In this document: positions 60,809 through 64,000 of the stretch, piece after piece
Position numbering within the stretch: position 1 is the first letter of the stretch
Layout: each line of letters opens with the position of its first letter
Program-made: the position numbers and the translations under genes
Origin: an uncultured Eubacteriales bacterium
Lineage (GTDB): Bacteria > Bacillota > Clostridia > Lachnospirales > Lachnospiraceae
Length of the DNA stretch: 64,000 bases
Assembly: GCA_900548855.1 (NCBI GenBank)
Contig: URMF01000008.1
Span: 1 to 64,000 of the forward strand
Direction of reading: 5' to 3'
The notes under the pieces: generated by a model
Database searches by the model: none
Told to the model about the DNA's origin: nothing
What the model saw: the letters and a program-made list of their open reading frames with translations, nothing else

Positions 60809-63106
60809 ATGGAACGGGAAGGAATCGTATTAAAAATAATATATAGAAATGAAGAGAATCAATATGTTGTTTTCGCCGTAGAAACCAGTGATGGTGAGGA
60901 AGAGACTTTTGTTGGGAATTTGACAGGAATAGAGGAAGGGATGTACATTCTGGCAAGGGGAGAGTATGTGGACCATCCCAGCTACAGCATACAGTTTAAG
61001 GTGTCTTCGTATGAGATAAAGATGCCGGATGATTTGGTAAGTATGGAACGGTACCTTGCTTCCGGTGCCATTAAAGGTATTGGAGAAATTATGGCAAAAC
61101 GGATTATAAAGGCTTTTGGTGCAGATGCTTTCCGAATAATAGAAGAGGAGCCTGAGAGACTTTCTGAAATAAAGGGAATCTCTGAGCGGAAAGCCAATGA
61201 AATCGGGGTACAGTTTATTGAAAAACAGGCACTGCGGGAGGCGTTGATGTTTCTGTCAGAGTTTGGAATTTCTCCCAATCTGGCGGTTAAGATATTTAAT
61301 GAATACGGACAGAAGATGTATACGATAGTAAAGAATAATCCGTATAAGATAGCAGAGGATATCAGTGGTGTGGGCTTCAAAATGGCAGACGCAATTGCTG
61401 CCCGGGCAGGAATTGGTATGCAGTCTGATTTCCGCATCAGGGCTGCACTCATTTATACTCTGAATCAGGCTACCGGTCTGGGGCATATTTACCTTCCCAA
61501 ATATCTGCTGCTGGATTGGACGAAGCAGCTGCTGGCAAAAAGTAATGATATGGCAGGAAAAGCGGATAGGTATGGTTTGGATGGAAATCCCTTTGCGGTG
61601 GATGAGGAAGTGATAGAGACACAGTTGATGAATTTGCAGATAGAGGGAAAGGCTGTGTATAAGGAGATAGACGGGGAGGTTGTGGTGTATGCCTCCAGCC
61701 ATTACCACCGGGAGCTGGACACGGCAAGAATGCTGCTTGAAACCAAATCCACGGTTGGTATTCCGGATGCAGCATTGGACAAAACCATTGAAATGATAGA
61801 GGACAAAGAAAGTATTGTGCTGGATGAGCTGCAAAAGGAGGCAATCCGGCAGGCGGCACGACAGGGAGTGCTGGTGATAACCGGTGGTCCCGGTACCGGA
61901 AAAACTACTACGATTAATTCGATTATTAAATATTTTGAGATGGAAGAGCTGGACTTGCTGCTGGCAGCGCCCACGGGGCGTGCGGCAAAGCGGATGACGG
62001 AGGCAACCGGTTATAAGGCACAGACGATTCATCGTCTGCTGGAATTGAATGGCGGAGTGGATGAGGAAAAGGGCAATGTGGGAATCCGGTTTGAAAAGAA
62101 TGCATCCAACCCACTAGAGGCAGATGTTATTATTATTGATGAGATGTCTATGGTAGACTTATCCTTAATGCATGCTTTGATGCTGGCTGTAATGCCGGGG
62201 ACCCATTTAATCTTAGTGGGGGATGAAAACCAGCTGCCATCGGTGGGGGCAGGAAATGTACTAAAGGATATTATCCGGTCCGGCTGTGTCCCGGTGGTGG
62301 CGTTACATCGCATTTTCCGGCAGGAGGAGGGCAGTGCCATAGTGCAAAATGCCCATAAAATCAATAAGGGCGAGCCAATCCAGATGGACAACAAGAGTAA
62401 GGATTTTTTCTATTTGCCGCGAACCAGCACCAGAGCCGTGGCAGATGAGGTGGGAGCATTGCTTACGAGAAAGCTTCCACGCTATATAGGCTGCTCGGGA
62501 AAGGAAATCCAGGTGCTGACTCCCATGCGCAATGGAGATTTGGGAGTGGGGAACCTGAATATTCTGCTTCAAAGGGTACTAAATCCGGCAAGCGCACAAA
62601 AAAAGGAAAAGGAGTTGAATAACGGCATCATATTCCGGGAAGGTGACAAGGTGATGCAGATTCGTAATAACTATAAGCTGGAATGGACTATTTACAGTGA
62701 TAAGGGGCGCTTCAAGGTGGAAGAAGGAGTGGGCGTGTTTAATGGAGATATGGGCTGTATTAAAGAGATAGATACATACAACGAGGAAATCGTTGTTCTG
62801 TTCGATGATGACAAGGAGGTACGTTATCCCTATAATCTTCTGGATGAATTAGAGCTTTCCTATGCCATTACGATACATAAATCCCAAGGCAGTGAATATC
62901 CGGCGGTGGTGCTTCCCCTTTTTAGCGGACCGAGGATACTGATGAACCGGAATTTGCTCTATACGGCAGTAACTCGTGCAAAGCAGTGTGTAGTGATTGT
63001 GGGAAGCGGCCGGCTGGTGGAGAATATGATACAGAATAACGATGAACAGAAAAGGTATTCTTCGTTAGATATACGGCTGCAGGAGCTGGCAGTAGATGGG
63101 TTTTAA
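60809..63106 (+). CDS. recD2: RecD2-type ATP-dependent DNA helicase
   Basis: 765 residues from ATG 60809 (GAGG six bases upstream; a TTG at 60767 lacks an RBS). N-terminal OB-like domain, helix-hairpin-helix pair (IKGIGEIMAKRI, EIKGISERKANEI), Walker A GGPGTGKTTT near 360, Walker B IIIDEMSMVD, GDENQLPSVG, and the terminal AITIHKSQGSEYPAVV and LLYTAVTRAK. A 5'-3' helicase working without RecBC in Gram-positive bacteria. Confidence 0.92.
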   Translation: MEREGIVLKIIYRNEENQYVVFAVETSDGEEETFVGNLTGIEEGMYILARGEYVDHPSYSIQFKVSSYEIKMPDDLVSMERYLASGAIKGIGEIMAKRIIKAFGADAFRIIEEEPERLSEIKGISERKANEIGVQFIEKQALREALMFLSEFGISPNLAVKIFNEYGQKMYTIVKNNPYKIAEDISGVGFKMADAIAARAGIGMQSDFRIRAALIYTLNQATGLGHIYLPKYLLLDWTKQLLAKSNDMAGKADRYGLDGNPFAVDEEVIETQLMNLQIEGKAVYKEIDGEVVVYASSHYHRELDTARMLLETKSTVGIPDAALDKTIEMIEDKESIVLDELQKEAIRQAARQGVLVITGGPGTGKTTTINSIIKYFEMEELDLLLAAPTGRAAKRMTEATGYKAQTIHRLLELNGGVDEEKGNVGIRFEKNASNPLEADVIIIDEMSMVDLSLMHALMLAVMPGTHLILVGDENQLPSVGAGNVLKDIIRSGCVPVVALHRIFRQEEGSAIVQNAHKINKGEPIQMDNKSKDFFYLPRTSTRAVADEVGALLTRKLPRYIGCSGKEIQVLTPMRNGDLGVGNLNILLQRVLNPASAQKKEKELNNGIIFREGDKVMQIRNNYKLEWTIYSDKGRFKVEEGVGVFNGDMGCIKEIDTYNEEIVVLFDDDKEVRYPYNLLDELELSYAITIHKSQGSEYPAVVLPLFSGPRILMNRNLLYTAVTRAKQCVVIVGSGRLVENMIQNNDEQKRYSSLDIRLQELAVDGF

Positions 63107-63129
63107 ACAAGGGTTCCGGCTCGAAGGAG

Positions 63130-63861
63130 GTGAAGGGAATACATTTTACAGATAGTAAAGATATCTTTTTAGACTTGCTATATCCGAAGAGATGTCCTCT
63201 ATGTAATCAGATACGTCCGTATCAGCAGGCTGCGGTATGTCCGGAATGTATAGGAAAATTAAAGAAAGCAGAAGCGCCAAGGTGTCTCAAATGTGGGAAA
63301 ACCATTGACAGTGAGGATGAGGAATATTGTATGGACTGCCAGTCAATTCCCAAAAGCTATCATCAGGGGTATCCTGTTTTTGAATATACAGAGGCCATAA
63401 AAAATGCATTATATGATTTTAAATATAAAAACCAGAGGGGGTATGCAGCATTTTTTGCAGATTGTATGTACCAATATTATGGTGTACAGCTAAAAAAGCT
63501 AATGGTAGACGGGATTGTGCCGGTTCCGGTGCATGCCCGCAAAAAAAGGATGCGTGGATATAACCAGGCGGAGCTTTTGGCAAGGGAATTATCGAGAAGG
63601 TTACAGGTCCCCATGTATCCATATTATCTGATACGTCGGGAAAATACCAGCCCACAAAAGGATTTAAATCAGGCTGCCAGAATGAAAAATCTAAAAAATG
63701 CTTTTAAAATAGGGAAAAATAAGATAAAATTAAAAAGAATCCTTCTGGTGGATGATATATATACATCAGGAGCTACAATAGAGGCCTGTACAAGAACATT
63801 GTTGTTGTCGGGAGCAGAGGAAGTCTATTATTCCAGCGTTGCTATCGGCCAGGGCTATTAA
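63130..63861 (+). CDS. comF: ComF family phosphoribosyltransferase-like protein
   Basis: 243 residues from GTG 63130. N-terminal zinc cysteines CPLC, CPEC, CLKC, CMDC and the C-terminal PRPP-binding loop LLVDDIYTSGATIEAC. Needed for late DNA-uptake steps in competent bacteria. Start oddity: AAGGAGG abuts the GTG; a start at the ATA codon 63139 would have a normal eight-base spacing. Followed by a YvyF-like gene as in the Bacillus comF-yvyF-flgM order. Confidence 0.88.
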   Translation: MKGIHFTDSKDIFLDLLYPKRCPLCNQIRPYQQAAVCPECIGKLKKAEAPRCLKCGKTIDSEDEEYCMDCQSIPKSYHQGYPVFEYTEAIKNALYDFKYKNQRGYAAFFADCMYQYYGVQLKKLMVDGIVPVPVHARKKRMRGYNQAELLARELSRRLQVPMYPYYLIRRENTSPQKDLNQAARMKNLKNAFKIGKNKIKLKRILLVDDIYTSGATIEACTRTLLLSGAEEVYYSSVAIGQGY

Positions 63862-63895
63862 CACGTTTGAGAGAAAACAGACAGGAGGGAATGTA

Positions 63896-64000
63896 ATGGA
63901 AGTAAGAACATGTAAGCAATGTAAAAGATTATTTAATTATTTAAGTGGTCCAACACTGTGCCCAAGCTGTAAAGATAAGTTAGAAGATAAGTTTATACAG
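63896..64000 (+). CDS. yvyF: YvyF-like flagellar operon protein, 5' part only
   Basis: The first 35 codons, running off the window. AGGAGGG precedes the ATG. CKQCKRLFNYLSGPTLCPSC has two CxxC zinc pairs, the signature of the YvyF family encoded before flgM. It links the ComF gene to the flagellar regulatory cluster expected beyond the window. Confidence 0.78.
   Translation, partial: MEVRTCKQCKRLFNYLSGPTLCPSCKDKLEDKFIQ

Noticed and set aside
61256..62032. 258-codon minus-strand reading frame inside recD2
   Set aside because: It runs antisense to the Walker A region of recD2 and looks like no known protein.

Overview
The window looks like a chromosomal segment from a low-GC, motile member of the Clostridia, most likely a Lachnospiraceae-type gut anaerobe. 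The evidence is a flagellar rod/hook gene block, ATP-dependent PEP carboxykinase, a T-box-controlled metG, an XrtG exosortase cassette, strong AGGAGG ribosome-binding sites, and gene orders shared with Bacillus and Clostridium (lysine-decarboxylase-like/tmk/yaaR/holB/ricT/yabB/rsmI/abrB; mbl/flhO/flhP; comF/yvyF). No phage structural genes, IS elements, rRNA or CRISPR arrays were seen.

Layout. (1) 1-2240: the end of a tRNA-Asn and a complete tRNA-Cys, then a very AT-rich three-gene unit: a secreted-toxin-like protein with a glycine-zipper membrane segment, a DUF4176 protein and a small membrane protein. This reads as a type VII secretion effector/immunity module without its secretion machinery. 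(2) 2284-10805: a YitT transporter-like protein, then the conserved housekeeping block for dTMP synthesis, clamp loading, tRNA and rRNA methylation, ending with an XRE regulator and an AbrB-type regulator. (3) 10872-19203: an exosortase G (XrtG) cassette. It holds two zinc-site pterin-synthase-like proteins, a probable sorted surface protein, the exosortase, a glycosyltransferase, a membrane protein and a large PTPS-related membrane protein. About 300 nt of strongly self-complementary sequence before the last gene look like a structured RNA. (4) 19254-21166: pckA with a near-consensus promoter and its own terminator. (5) 21177-28720: an AT-rich defence island. It begins with a truncated helix-turn-helix gene remnant, continues with a methyltransferase / DUF3883 nuclease-like / methyltransferase trio, and ends with a Gabija-type pair (OLD nuclease plus UvrD-like helicase).

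(6) 28842-43040: two paralogous large sugar-binding lipoproteins, a DUF885 peptidase-like protein, a GH1 beta-glucosidase, two ABC sugar permeases, an HlyD-like adaptor and a MacB-like membrane protein; no ABC ATPase is present. (7) 43074-45538: T-box leader and metG. (8) 45634-54411: a two-component system, a nitrilase-family amidase, TraX, a DivIVA-like coiled-coil protein and a PAS/GAF protein without an output domain. (9) 54463-57603: MreB/Mbl plus flagellar rod genes. (10) 57624-59905: a BlaI/BlaR1-like pair and a small secreted protein. (11) 60324-64000: an XRE regulator, RecD2 helicase, ComF and the start of a YvyF-like gene.

The most unusual content is the structured RNA inside the XrtG cassette, the compound restriction/Gabija island with its broken HTH gene at the edge, the orphan glycine-zipper toxin module, and an inverted-repeat operator pair found both before an XRE gene and before traX, 40 kb apart. 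All family names are from sequence reading and motif recall; no database search was run.
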